Source: Patescibacteria group bacterium
GTDB taxonomy: Bacteria; Patescibacteriota; SOKK01
Assembly: GCA_004374725.1 (NCBI GenBank)
Contig: SOKK01000069.1
Span: 1-5,107, forward strand
Direction of reading: 5' to 3'
Length of the DNA: 5,107 bases
Shown: one piece after another, positions 1 to 4,392 of the stretch
Layout: each line of letters begins with the position of its first letter
Numbering within the stretch: position 1 is the first letter of the stretch
The notes under the pieces: generated by a model
Database searches by the model: none
Seen by the model: the letters and a program-made list of their open reading frames with translations, nothing else
Told to the model about the DNA's origin: nothing
Made by a program: the position numbers and the translations under genes

Positions 1-1063
1 GATAGTCAGCAAAACCAAACTTTTTATAAATCTCAAGGGCTATCTTAATTACTTTAATTACCTCAGCTTCAATTTGTTCATCAAGGCAATAGATGTGAGC
101 GTCATCTTGGGTAAAACTGCGGACGCGGAAAAGACCATGTAAAACTCCTGCAAGTTCGTGACGATGTACCAGACCAAGCTCGGCGATTTTCAAGGGGAAC
201 TCCCGATAAGAGTGGTTTCTGCTTTTGTAGATCAAAAGTCCGCCCGGACAATTCATTGGTTTTAAAGCGTACTTCTGCTTACCAATCTTGGTAAAGTACA
301 TAAACTCTTTGTAGTGATCATAGTGTCCGGACTGGCGCCAAAGTTTTTCTTGAAGCAGAACTGGAGTGTTGCTTTCTAGGTACCCTGCTTCTTTATGAAC
401 CTCGCGCCAGTAGTTCTCGATGGTTTTCCAGAGAATCATTCCTTTAGGGTGCCAGAAAGGGAAACCAGGGCCTTCTTCGTGAAAACTGAAAAGATCAAGT
501 TTTTTGCCAATTTTGCGGTGGTCGTTTTTTTTGGCTTCCTCCATCTTTTTGAGGTATTCGTCAAGTTCTTTTTGGGTGGAGAAAGCGACGCCATAGATTC
601 TTTGGAGCATTGGCCGGCCGGGGTCACCTCTGAAATAGGCGCCTGCAATGGAAGTTAATTTGAATGGTCCAATCTCACCAGTTGACTTTGAGTGTGGTCC
701 CTTGCAGAGATCAACAAAATCCCTGTTTTTATAAAAAGTCACTTCTTGGTCAAGAAGCTCTTCAATTAATTCTACTTTATAGGGTTGTTTTAATTTTTTA
801 TAGAACTGAATTGCTTTCTTTTTTGGCTCGGTATATTTCTCAAACTTTTGATCGGCCTTGATGATCTTCTGCATTTTATTTTCGATTAGGGGGAGATCTT
901 CGGGAATCAAAGTTCTTGGCAACTCAAAGTCGTAATAAAAACCATTTTCAATTGTGGGGCCGATTGAGAGTTTTGCTTCCGGGAACATTTCTAAAACTGC
1001 CTCTGCCAGGATGTGTGCAGCAGAGTGCCGCATTGCTTCAAGATTTTTAGTTTGATTTGGCAT
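1..1063 (-). CDS. thrS: Threonyl-tRNA synthetase, partial (N-terminal 354 codons, C-terminus beyond the left edge), lacking the TGS domain
   Basis: Class II aminoacyl-tRNA synthetase that charges tRNA-Thr with threonine in the cytoplasm and hydrolyses mischarged Ser-tRNA-Thr. The editing (N2) domain is visible in full: the HxxxH motif is H13/H17 (HSAAH) and the second pair is C120/H124 in DLCKGPH. A typical AYFRGD segment follows near residue 150. The catalytic domain starts near residue 205. It shows SGHYDHYKEFMY, the zinc-ligand Cys (C272 in MNCPGG) and the motif 2 region LHGLFRVRSFTQDDAH, with the second zinc ligand H323. The third ligand and motif 3 lie outside the window. The start is well fixed: the editing domain begins within 13 residues of the ATG, and an in-frame TAG (the murI stop) lies nine bases upstream. 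An N-terminal TGS domain of about 60 residues is therefore absent. The gene follows murI by 9 bp, so the two are probably co-transcribed. No clear Shine-Dalgarno sequence precedes it. Identity is certain; the start is nearly so. Confidence 0.96.
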   Translation of the reverse strand, partial: MPNQTKNLEAMRHSAAHILAEAVLEMFPEAKLSIGPTIENGFYYDFELPRTLIPEDLPLIENKMQKIIKADQKFEKYTEPKKKAIQFYKKLKQPYKVELIEELLDQEVTFYKNRDFVDLCKGPHSKSTGEIGPFKLTSIAGAYFRGDPGRPMLQRIYGVAFSTQKELDEYLKKMEEAKKNDHRKIGKKLDLFSFHEEGPGFPFWHPKGMILWKTIENYWREVHKEAGYLESNTPVLLQEKLWRQSGHYDHYKEFMYFTKIGKQKYALKPMNCPGGLLIYKSRNHSYREFPLKIAELGLVHRHELAGVLHGLFRVRSFTQDDAHIYCLDEQIEAEVIKVIKIALEIYKKFGFADY

Positions 1064-1072
1064 ATTAATAAG

Positions 1073-1870
1073 CTAAAGGTTTTCGACATTTGCCTTGGCA
1101 AGTTTTCCAATTCTTCTGCCTAAAAAACGATTGCCAATTTGCTTAAATTCTCCCGAAGTGTCTGAAGCATAAAAACGATACTTCTTCTTTTTTTTGAGCG
1201 ATTTTCTTAAATCAGAATTGTTATCAATCAGCTTTTGGACTGCCTTGGCAGTTTCTTTACCGGGGCTGATCAGGGTGATTCTTTTGCCGGCAATTTCTTG
1301 GATTGTTTTTTCGAGGAGAGGATAGTGAGTACAGCCGAGGATCAGAGTATCAACCTGGGCAGTTTTGAGAGGACGGAGGTATTTTTTTAGGATTCTTCTG
1401 GTTTCAGGTTTTTTGATCCAGTTTTCTTCTACTAGAGGAACAAGCAAGGGGCAAGATTGGGGGTAGATTTTGACTTTGGGGTTGATTTTCTTGGCAAGTT
1501 TCTGATAGATTTTGCTCCCAATTGTACCTTTGGTACCAATTACTCCGATTTTATTGTTTCTGGTAGCTTCAATTGCTGCTTTAATACTTGGTTCGGCGAC
1601 CCCAATTACGGGGATGTCTAGTTTCTTTGTAAGGGTGTCTAGGGCGAGAGCTGTGGCAGTGCTACAAGCAACGACAATTAGCTTGGCGCCTTTTTTAATT
1701 AAAAAATTCGCATCCTCAAGAGCATAGCGCGTAACCGTTTCTTTGCTTTTGTTGCCGTAAGGCACCCGCGCTGTATCACCAAAATAGGTTATTTGATAGT
1801 CAGGGAGGGTAGTAATCAGTTCTTTCATTACTGATAGTCCACCGACTCCCGAATCGAAAATGCCAATCAT
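1073..1870 (-). CDS. murI: Glutamate racemase
   Basis: Cofactor-independent racemase that converts L-glutamate to D-glutamate for the peptidoglycan stem peptide, acting in the cytoplasm. The 265-residue product has the usual family length. The N-terminal substrate-binding signature FDSGVGGLSV is at residues 5-14, with D6 and S7 expected to contact the substrate. FGDTARVPYG is at 30-39. The first catalytic cysteine is C69 in VACSTAT and the second is C180 in LGCTHYPLL (179-186), next to H182. The residue after C69 is Ser, where most family members have Asn (ACNTA). The C-terminus is rich in Lys and Arg. The ATG at 1868-1870 was chosen because the family begins right at M-I-G-I-F-D-S-G. The reading frame stays open for 42 more codons upstream, but those run through a palindromic repeat and into the neighbouring gene and look unrelated to MurI. 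No Shine-Dalgarno sequence precedes the ATG. It sits between the 112-residue gene and thrS, probably in one operon. Confidence 0.95.
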   Translation of the reverse strand: MIGIFDSGVGGLSVMKELITTLPDYQITYFGDTARVPYGNKSKETVTRYALEDANFLIKKGAKLIVVACSTATALALDTLTKKLDIPVIGVAEPSIKAAIEATRNNKIGVIGTKGTIGSKIYQKLAKKINPKVKIYPQSCPLLVPLVEENWIKKPETRRILKKYLRPLKTAQVDTLILGCTHYPLLEKTIQEIAGKRITLISPGKETAKAVQKLIDNNSDLRKSLKKKKKYRFYASDTSGEFKQIGNRFLGRRIGKLAKANVENL

Positions 1871-1875
1871 AAGTA

Positions 1876-1952
1876 AATGTGGGATGTAGTATGCGGGATG
1901 CGGTATGTTTTGATTTGACATTCCGCATACCTCATTCCGCATCCTACATTTT
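1876..1952. repeat. Palindromic element built of degenerate ATGnGGn heptamers
   Basis: This is an imperfect inverted repeat with arms at about 1876-1907 and 1919-1952 and an 11-bp T-rich loop. When one arm is reverse-complemented, 26 of 33 positions agree by hand alignment. Each arm is itself a tandem array. The left arm reads ATGTGGG, ATGTAGT, ATGCGGG, ATGCGGT, ATG. The right arm, on the opposite strand, reads ATGTAGG, ATGCGGA, ATGAGGT, ATGCGGA, ATG. It fills almost all of the gap between the stop of the 112-residue gene and the murI ATG, leaving only five bases before murI. Transcribed from the minus strand it would form a long interrupted hairpin in the operon mRNA. It resembles a REP- or MITE-like dispersed element rather than a terminator, since no T-tract follows. 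No protein that would move it is visible here. Confidence 0.8.
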
Positions 1953-2291
1953 CTAGTAGTTCCATTGAATCTTCTCCCAATCTTTGGTTGCTTCAAACCA
2001 CTGGTAAGCGTTTAGGATGTAGCTTCTTTCATCAGGGGAGAAGATAAATTCCGTTGTTCCACTACCACCCTGGTGAGTATAGTGGGTCTTTTTATCTACA
2101 ATTAGTTCCTTGTCTTCAAACTCTAACTTCATTTTCCCTTCCGGGCCCTCAAAGATTAGGATTTCCCGCTCGCCGTGTTTTTCCTCAACCCCTTTGGCGT
2201 TGGGATAAGTAATCTCTTCTTTCTGTTCCTCAAGGACTTCAAATTTTTCCTTGACCATGTCCTTGATTTCACTCCATTTTTCTTGATCCAT
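1953..2291 (-). CDS. Hypothetical protein, 112 residues, first gene of the murI-thrS unit
   Basis: I do not recognise a named family. The product is small, acidic and soluble, with no signal peptide or membrane segment. Residues 1-27 look like a charged amphipathic helix. Residues 42-67 alternate hydrophobic and charged positions as beta strands do (REILIFEGPEGKMKLEFEDKELIV). A Gly/Thr-rich turn (HQGGSGTTEF, 73-82) follows, and the C-terminus is aromatic with three Trp (W98, W105, W110). This pattern suggests a compact alpha/beta or beta-sandwich fold. The ATG at 2289-2291 lies about 23 bases from the predicted transcription start of a minus-strand promoter, and no Shine-Dalgarno motif precedes it. 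The gene stops directly at the edge of the palindromic element that separates it from murI. It is probably real, given the coding-like composition and a promoter placed exactly for it. Confidence 0.8.
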   Translation of the reverse strand: MDQEKWSEIKDMVKEKFEVLEEQKEEITYPNAKGVEEKHGEREILIFEGPEGKMKLEFEDKELIVDKKTHYTHQGGSGTTEFIFSPDERSYILNAYQWFEATKDWEKIQWNY

Positions 2292-2320
2292 AGGATTTTT
2301 AGCTTTAGTTTAGTGCCTTT

Positions 2321-2349
2321 ATTATAACATAAGAAGGAAAAGGTGATAG
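2321..2349 (-). promoter_or_regulatory. Promoter for the 112-residue gene, murI and thrS
   Basis: Read on the minus strand, a perfect -10 box TATAAT lies at 2321-2326. It is preceded by TG one base upstream, which makes an extended -10. A weak -35 (CTATCA, three of six matches) is 17 bp away at 2344-2349. Transcription would start near 2314, leaving a leader of about 23 nt. It is back to back with the plus-strand promoter at 2366-2394. Confidence 0.7.
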
Positions 2350-2365
2350 CTTGGGGCTATTTTGA

Positions 2366-2394
2366 TTGACAGGGTTTTGTTTTTGTGCTATAAT
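2366..2394 (+). promoter_or_regulatory. Exact-consensus sigma-70 promoter for the 226-residue gene
   Basis: TTGACA at 2366-2371 and TATAAT at 2389-2394 are separated by exactly 17 bp, and TGC directly before the -10 box adds an extended -10 element. All twelve core positions match the consensus, so strong constitutive transcription starting near 2401 is expected. The leader to the ATG is about 87 nt. Confidence 0.92.
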
Positions 2395-2487
2395 TGAGTA
2401 ACGAAGCAGTAAATAGGCCTTATTCTTAAAGGGCCCTGAAATTAGCGTTTTTTAGCTAATATAATTAAATAAAAAGGAGAAATAAAA
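2395..2487 (+). promoter_or_regulatory. Leader and ribosome-binding site of the 226-residue gene
   Basis: The leader contains a small hairpin, ATTAGC at 2441-2446 with GCTAAT at 2455-2460 and an 8-nt loop. A strong Shine-Dalgarno sequence, AAGGAG at 2474-2479, lies eight bases before the ATG and decides the start. The hairpin ends 13 bases before the Shine-Dalgarno sequence and leaves it free. I see no known riboswitch. Confidence 0.6.
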
Positions 2488-3168
2488 ATGGATTCATTAG
2501 AAGGAGCTAAAACACCTTCTTCAGCAAAACGAAGGGCTGGTGCTCTTAGATCCGACACCTTAGAAGGTGGCGGTTCTTCCTTGACAGCTGGGTATGGGGC
2601 AAGTCCAAGCGAAGGTCGGGAAAGGCCTGAGCCTGAAGCTGTGGAGATGAAAACTTTGCCGGCTAAAGAAGAGTTTGTTTCTAAAGCCTCTCAAGAAGTT
2701 GAAGTTAAAGAGACGGGTAAGGAATTACCCCAAGAAACTCTTGAGGTAAAGGAGGAGAAAATTGAAGTTCTCAAGAAAGAAGCTGGCGAATTAATGGCTC
2801 AGATTGAAGACAAAGAAAAAGCTGATGCAGCTAATGATGAGTACGGAAGATTGGAAGAGCTCTCAAATCGTTTTTATGAAGATTATCCCGAGGGTGTCGC
2901 TGGGTGGGCCGGTTTAAGCAAGCTAGAATCCTTGAGGACTGAGATGAATCTCCATAACTGGACGAAGTTTGTTGAACAGTTGAAAGGTGCTACCGAGGAA
3001 GATCTCAAAAAAAATGTTGACTTAACCGAAAGTGGAAAGAGGTTTCAGCGCTTATACACAACCGTGGAAAATGCTAAGTACTCTTATGAGCGGCATCTTG
3101 AAGAAGAGAATCGCATTAAAGCTGCTCATAGAGAAAGATTGCGCCAAACCATTACACCCTACATGTAA
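2488..3168 (+). CDS. Hypothetical hydrophilic, probably coiled-coil protein, 226 residues
   Basis: Not recognised. The protein is highly charged, lacks cysteine, and has no signal peptide or membrane segment, so it is probably cytoplasmic. Residues 1-56 are rich in Gly, Ser, Pro, Ala and Arg and look disordered. Two related stretches occur there: DSLEG...SS at 2-12 and DTLEG...SS at 23-31. Residues 60-130 are Glu/Lys-rich, with hydrophobic positions at heptad-like spacing (EVKEEKIEVLKKEAGELMAQIEDKE), as expected for a helix or coiled coil. Residues 130-226 contain aromatic residues in helical-looking segments (WAGLSKLESLR, NWTKFVEQLKG, RLYTTVENAKYSYERHL) and may be a small helical domain. The start rests on a strong ribosome-binding site; the internal Met54 has none at proper spacing. 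The gene stands alone between an exact-consensus promoter and a terminator, so it is probably well expressed. A structural, scaffold or nucleic-acid-associated role is possible but unproven. Confidence 0.82.
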   Translation: MDSLEGAKTPSSAKRRAGALRSDTLEGGGSSLTAGYGASPSEGRERPEPEAVEMKTLPAKEEFVSKASQEVEVKETGKELPQETLEVKEEKIEVLKKEAGELMAQIEDKEKADAANDEYGRLEELSNRFYEDYPEGVAGWAGLSKLESLRTEMNLHNWTKFVEQLKGATEEDLKKNVDLTESGKRFQRLYTTVENAKYSYERHLEEENRIKAAHRERLRQTITPYM

Positions 3169-3186
3169 TTTATTCTCTAGAATAGG

Positions 3187-3219
3187 AAAAACCGGCCTCA
3201 GGAAGAGGTCGGTTTTTTT
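3187..3219 (+). terminator. Intrinsic terminator, probably bidirectional
   Basis: A nine-pair stem (3191-3199 with 3205-3213, one G-T pair) with a 5-nt loop is followed by seven T on the plus strand. On the other strand the A run at 3187-3191 becomes a T run. It ends the 226-residue gene and could also end the convergent 171-residue gene, whose TAA stop (3218-3220) overlaps the T-tract. Confidence 0.9.
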
Positions 3220-3733
3220 AATGCGGCGGCGGAATACGGGAAGGCCAGCTGGTGAACCTGTCGGGGACAAGTTCTTCGATGACCGTTAACGCGTCAGGGT
3301 TTTCCTCTTGGAAGATTCGGGAAACTTTTGCGGGGATACCCTGGTATTGGGGGTAGTGCTTGTCTCCGATCTGAACCATTGAGATCCCGATCTTTTGGGC
3401 GAGTGCCACGTTTTTGATGGCCGCGGGACTGCAAGGAGTGAGCAGAAGATAAATCTCACTCTTGCTCTCATGACTATAAATTCCCTGGAAGGGGATTTCA
3501 TGGCCACGGAAGTAGAAATAAGTGTCGCGAAGAAAATCGTGCAGTTCTTGGCGAGATGGTTTTTCCCTGATCGGCACCAAAACCAGCAGGCGGTTGTTAG
3601 CGATCTCTTGATCGCTCACGTTTTTGATGGGGATCTTGTCGCCACGGCTGGGGTCGAATCCCTCGGGAGGTACCCGATATTCAATCCGGTAGCGAAAACT
3701 ATTACCGCACAGGGTGGACATATCTTCTTTCAC
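3218..3733 (-). CDS. Hypothetical protein, 171 residues
   Basis: Not recognised. It is a soluble-looking protein with no membrane segment or signal peptide. Visible blocks are a basic N-terminal part (FRYRIEYRVPPEGFDPSRGDK, 13-33) and a hydrophobic strand NNRLLVLVPIR (47-57). These are followed by a helix and aromatic stretch RQELHDFLRDTYFYFRGHEIPF (61-82), a second strand SEIYLLLTP (92-100), a helix AAIKNVALAQKIGI (104-117), and a Pro-rich C-terminus ending in PPPH. The alternation of strands and helices suggests a small alpha/beta domain. The chosen start is GTG at 3731-3733, with AAAGGA seven bases upstream. An ATG four codons later (3719-3721) is the alternative. The gene has its own minus-strand promoter and converges on the 226-residue gene, sharing its terminator. 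The long frame on the opposite strand (3395-3889) has no ribosome-binding site or promoter that fits, so the minus strand is favoured. Confidence 0.72.
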   Translation of the reverse strand: MKEDMSTLCGNSFRYRIEYRVPPEGFDPSRGDKIPIKNVSDQEIANNRLLVLVPIREKPSRQELHDFLRDTYFYFRGHEIPFQGIYSHESKSEIYLLLTPCSPAAIKNVALAQKIGISMVQIGDKHYPQYQGIPAKVSRIFQEENPDALTVIEELVPDRFTSWPSRIPPPH

Positions 3734-3809
3734 CCCCTTTTCCTTTCAAGGTTCATTCCATTTATGGATAACCGGTTGACACTGCGTTGGAGATTTTTCA
3801 AGACAATTC

Positions 3810-3838
3810 ACCTTAGCAAATTTTTGGCGTCCTGTCAA
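3810..3838 (-). promoter_or_regulatory. Promoter of the 171-residue gene
   Basis: On the minus strand, a perfect -35 TTGACA (3833-3838) is followed after 17 bp by TAAGGT (3810-3815), a weak -10. TGC just before the -10 makes it extended and partly compensates. Start of transcription would be near 3803, giving a leader of about 70 nt that contains the 8-bp palindrome AACCGGTT (3769-3776). Confidence 0.65.
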
Positions 3839-3848
3839 GTTATTTCCC

Positions 3849-3877
3849 TTGTCAAAAGGTCAAAAATGTGGCATAAT
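3849..3877 (+). promoter_or_regulatory. Upstream promoter of the 70-residue gene
   Basis: TTGTCA at 3849-3854 and CATAAT at 3872-3877 are 17 bp apart. Each box matches five of six consensus bases, and TGG precedes the -10 as an extended element. Transcription would start near 3884. It is divergent from the 171-residue gene's promoter, and the two -35 boxes are only 10 bp apart. Confidence 0.72.
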
Positions 3878-3907
3878 AATTCTTGCTGAACTAGACAAAG
3901 AATTATT
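3875..3907. repeat. Perfect 10-bp inverted repeat at the transcription start
   Basis: The sequence AATAATTCTT at 3875-3884 is repeated in inverse at 3898-3907 with a 13-bp spacer. It begins inside the -10 box and covers the predicted start site. It could be an operator for a dimeric regulator or form a 5'-end hairpin in the mRNA. The arms are AT-rich, so the hairpin would be only moderately stable. Confidence 0.6.
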
Positions 3908-3934
3908 GATTTGTTTTCTGCTCTGTGTTATCTT
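3906..3934 (+). promoter_or_regulatory. Possible second promoter of the 70-residue gene
   Basis: TTGATT (3906-3911) and TATCTT (3929-3934) are 17 bp apart, each with four of six matches, and TGT before the -10 provides an extended element. It would start near 3941. It is weaker than the upstream promoter and may be a chance match in AT-rich DNA. Confidence 0.35.
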
Positions 3935-3998
3935 AAACTTCCTTGAAGGATCGTCCCTTAAACTATAACAATGCATTTCTAAGCAGGAGGTATTTTCC

Positions 3999-4211
3999 AT
4001 GGTAGTGGATTCACCAAAGGTAAGAGTAGAAACTACGAACGAGTCGGTGCTCCTCGGTGGTTCTGCCCGTGTCGAGGTCTACCAGGGAGATCGGCTTGTC
4101 GCTAGAGTGATAGCAGAAGTTAGACCTCAGAAGGGCGCTGATAGTGGGTCCTACCCTGCTGTCGAATTCGAGGAGGTAGAATATCCTGAGCAGGACTCCT
4201 CGACCCCTTGA
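3999..4211 (+). CDS. Small hypothetical protein, 70 residues
   Basis: Not recognised. It is an acidic small protein without Cys, Trp or membrane segment. Residues 6-44 alternate hydrophobic and polar positions (VRVETT, ARVEVYQGDRLVARVIAEVRP), a pattern expected for three or four beta strands with a turn at YQGD. The C-terminal third is acidic (EFEEVEYPEQDSSTP) and probably flexible. A full AGGAGG at 3985-3990 lies eight bases before the ATG and fixes the start. The gene sits alone between a good promoter and a hairpin. That layout supports it as real despite its length. The opposite-strand frame (4011-4217) is a shadow. Small acidic beta proteins include antitoxins, phage-type inhibitors and modulators, but nothing here shows which, if any, applies. 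Confidence 0.75.
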   Translation: MVVDSPKVRVETTNESVLLGGSARVEVYQGDRLVARVIAEVRPQKGADSGSYPAVEFEEVEYPEQDSSTP

Positions 4212-4218
4212 TTTCAAG

Positions 4219-4245
4219 AACCCCGCTTTTCGGAGCGGGGTTTAC
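4219..4245 (+). terminator. Terminator-like hairpin after the 70-residue gene
   Basis: A nine-pair GC-rich stem (AACCCCGCT at 4219-4227 with AGCGGGGTT at 4234-4242) encloses a loop containing TTCG. The following tract, TTTACATTT, is T-rich but interrupted, so some read-through into the next gene is possible. It starts eight bases after the stop codon. Confidence 0.75.
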
Positions 4246-4253
4246 ATTTACGA

Positions 4254-4282
4254 TTGACTTTTACTCTATAATTTGCTATACT
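4254..4282 (+). promoter_or_regulatory. Promoter of the 216-residue gene
   Basis: TTGACT at 4254-4259 and TATACT at 4277-4282 are 17 bp apart, each with five of six consensus matches, and TGC precedes the -10 box as an extended element. Transcription would start near 4289, leaving a leader of about 96 nt. Confidence 0.82.
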
Positions 4283-4330
4283 CTCTAGTTCCTTAGCTCC
4301 TGCTCTTTGAAAAGAAACCCTTTTTAAAAC

Positions 4331-4392
4331 GTGGCGTGTCTCAATTTTGAGGCGAGTCACAAAGTCAAAAAGGAGTGTGTCACCATGGTGAC
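4331..4392 (+). promoter_or_regulatory. Structured leader and palindrome over the start codon of the 216-residue gene
   Basis: A small hairpin, CTCAA/TTGAG, lies at 4340-4351. The Shine-Dalgarno sequence AAGGAG is at 4370-4375, nine bases before the ATG. A perfect 14-bp palindrome (4379-4392) is centred on the start codon. Its right half GTGAC (4388-4392) can pair with GTCAC at 4379-4383, and equally with another GTCAC at 4356-4360. This allows two alternative folds around the ribosome-binding site, but regulation is not shown. Confidence 0.4.

Noticed and set aside
395..861. Two short plus-strand frames inside thrS
   Set aside because: They are antisense to a well-identified synthetase with all motifs in the other strand.
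1876..1952. CRISPR array or intrinsic terminator
   Set aside because: The repeat unit is 7 bp without spacers, which excludes CRISPR. The hairpin has no following T-tract, and genes continue downstream in the same direction.
1871..1996. A 42-codon upstream extension of murI starting at 1996
   Set aside because: It runs through the heptamer palindrome and overlaps the end of the 112-residue gene. MurI proteins start at the M-I-G-I-F-D-S-G segment, so the ATG at 1870 is preferred.
2395..2487. Possible riboswitch or attenuator in the leader of the 226-residue gene
   Set aside because: Only one six-pair hairpin with a large loop is visible, and there is no terminator or known aptamer core.
3395..3889. 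164-codon frame on the plus strand opposite the 171-residue gene
   Set aside because: It has no suitable ribosome-binding site or promoter, it crosses the promoter region of the 171-residue gene, and its composition looks like an antisense shadow.
3971..3982. Three-codon open frame (ATG CAT TTC TAA) just before the AGGAGG of the 70-residue gene
   Set aside because: It is too short, lacks its own ribosome-binding site and is likely a chance match. No attenuator-type codon run is present.
4331..4384. GTG start giving the 216-residue protein 18 more residues
   Set aside because: No ribosome-binding site precedes the GTG, the region holds leader hairpin sequence, and AAGGAG is correctly placed for the ATG at 4385.
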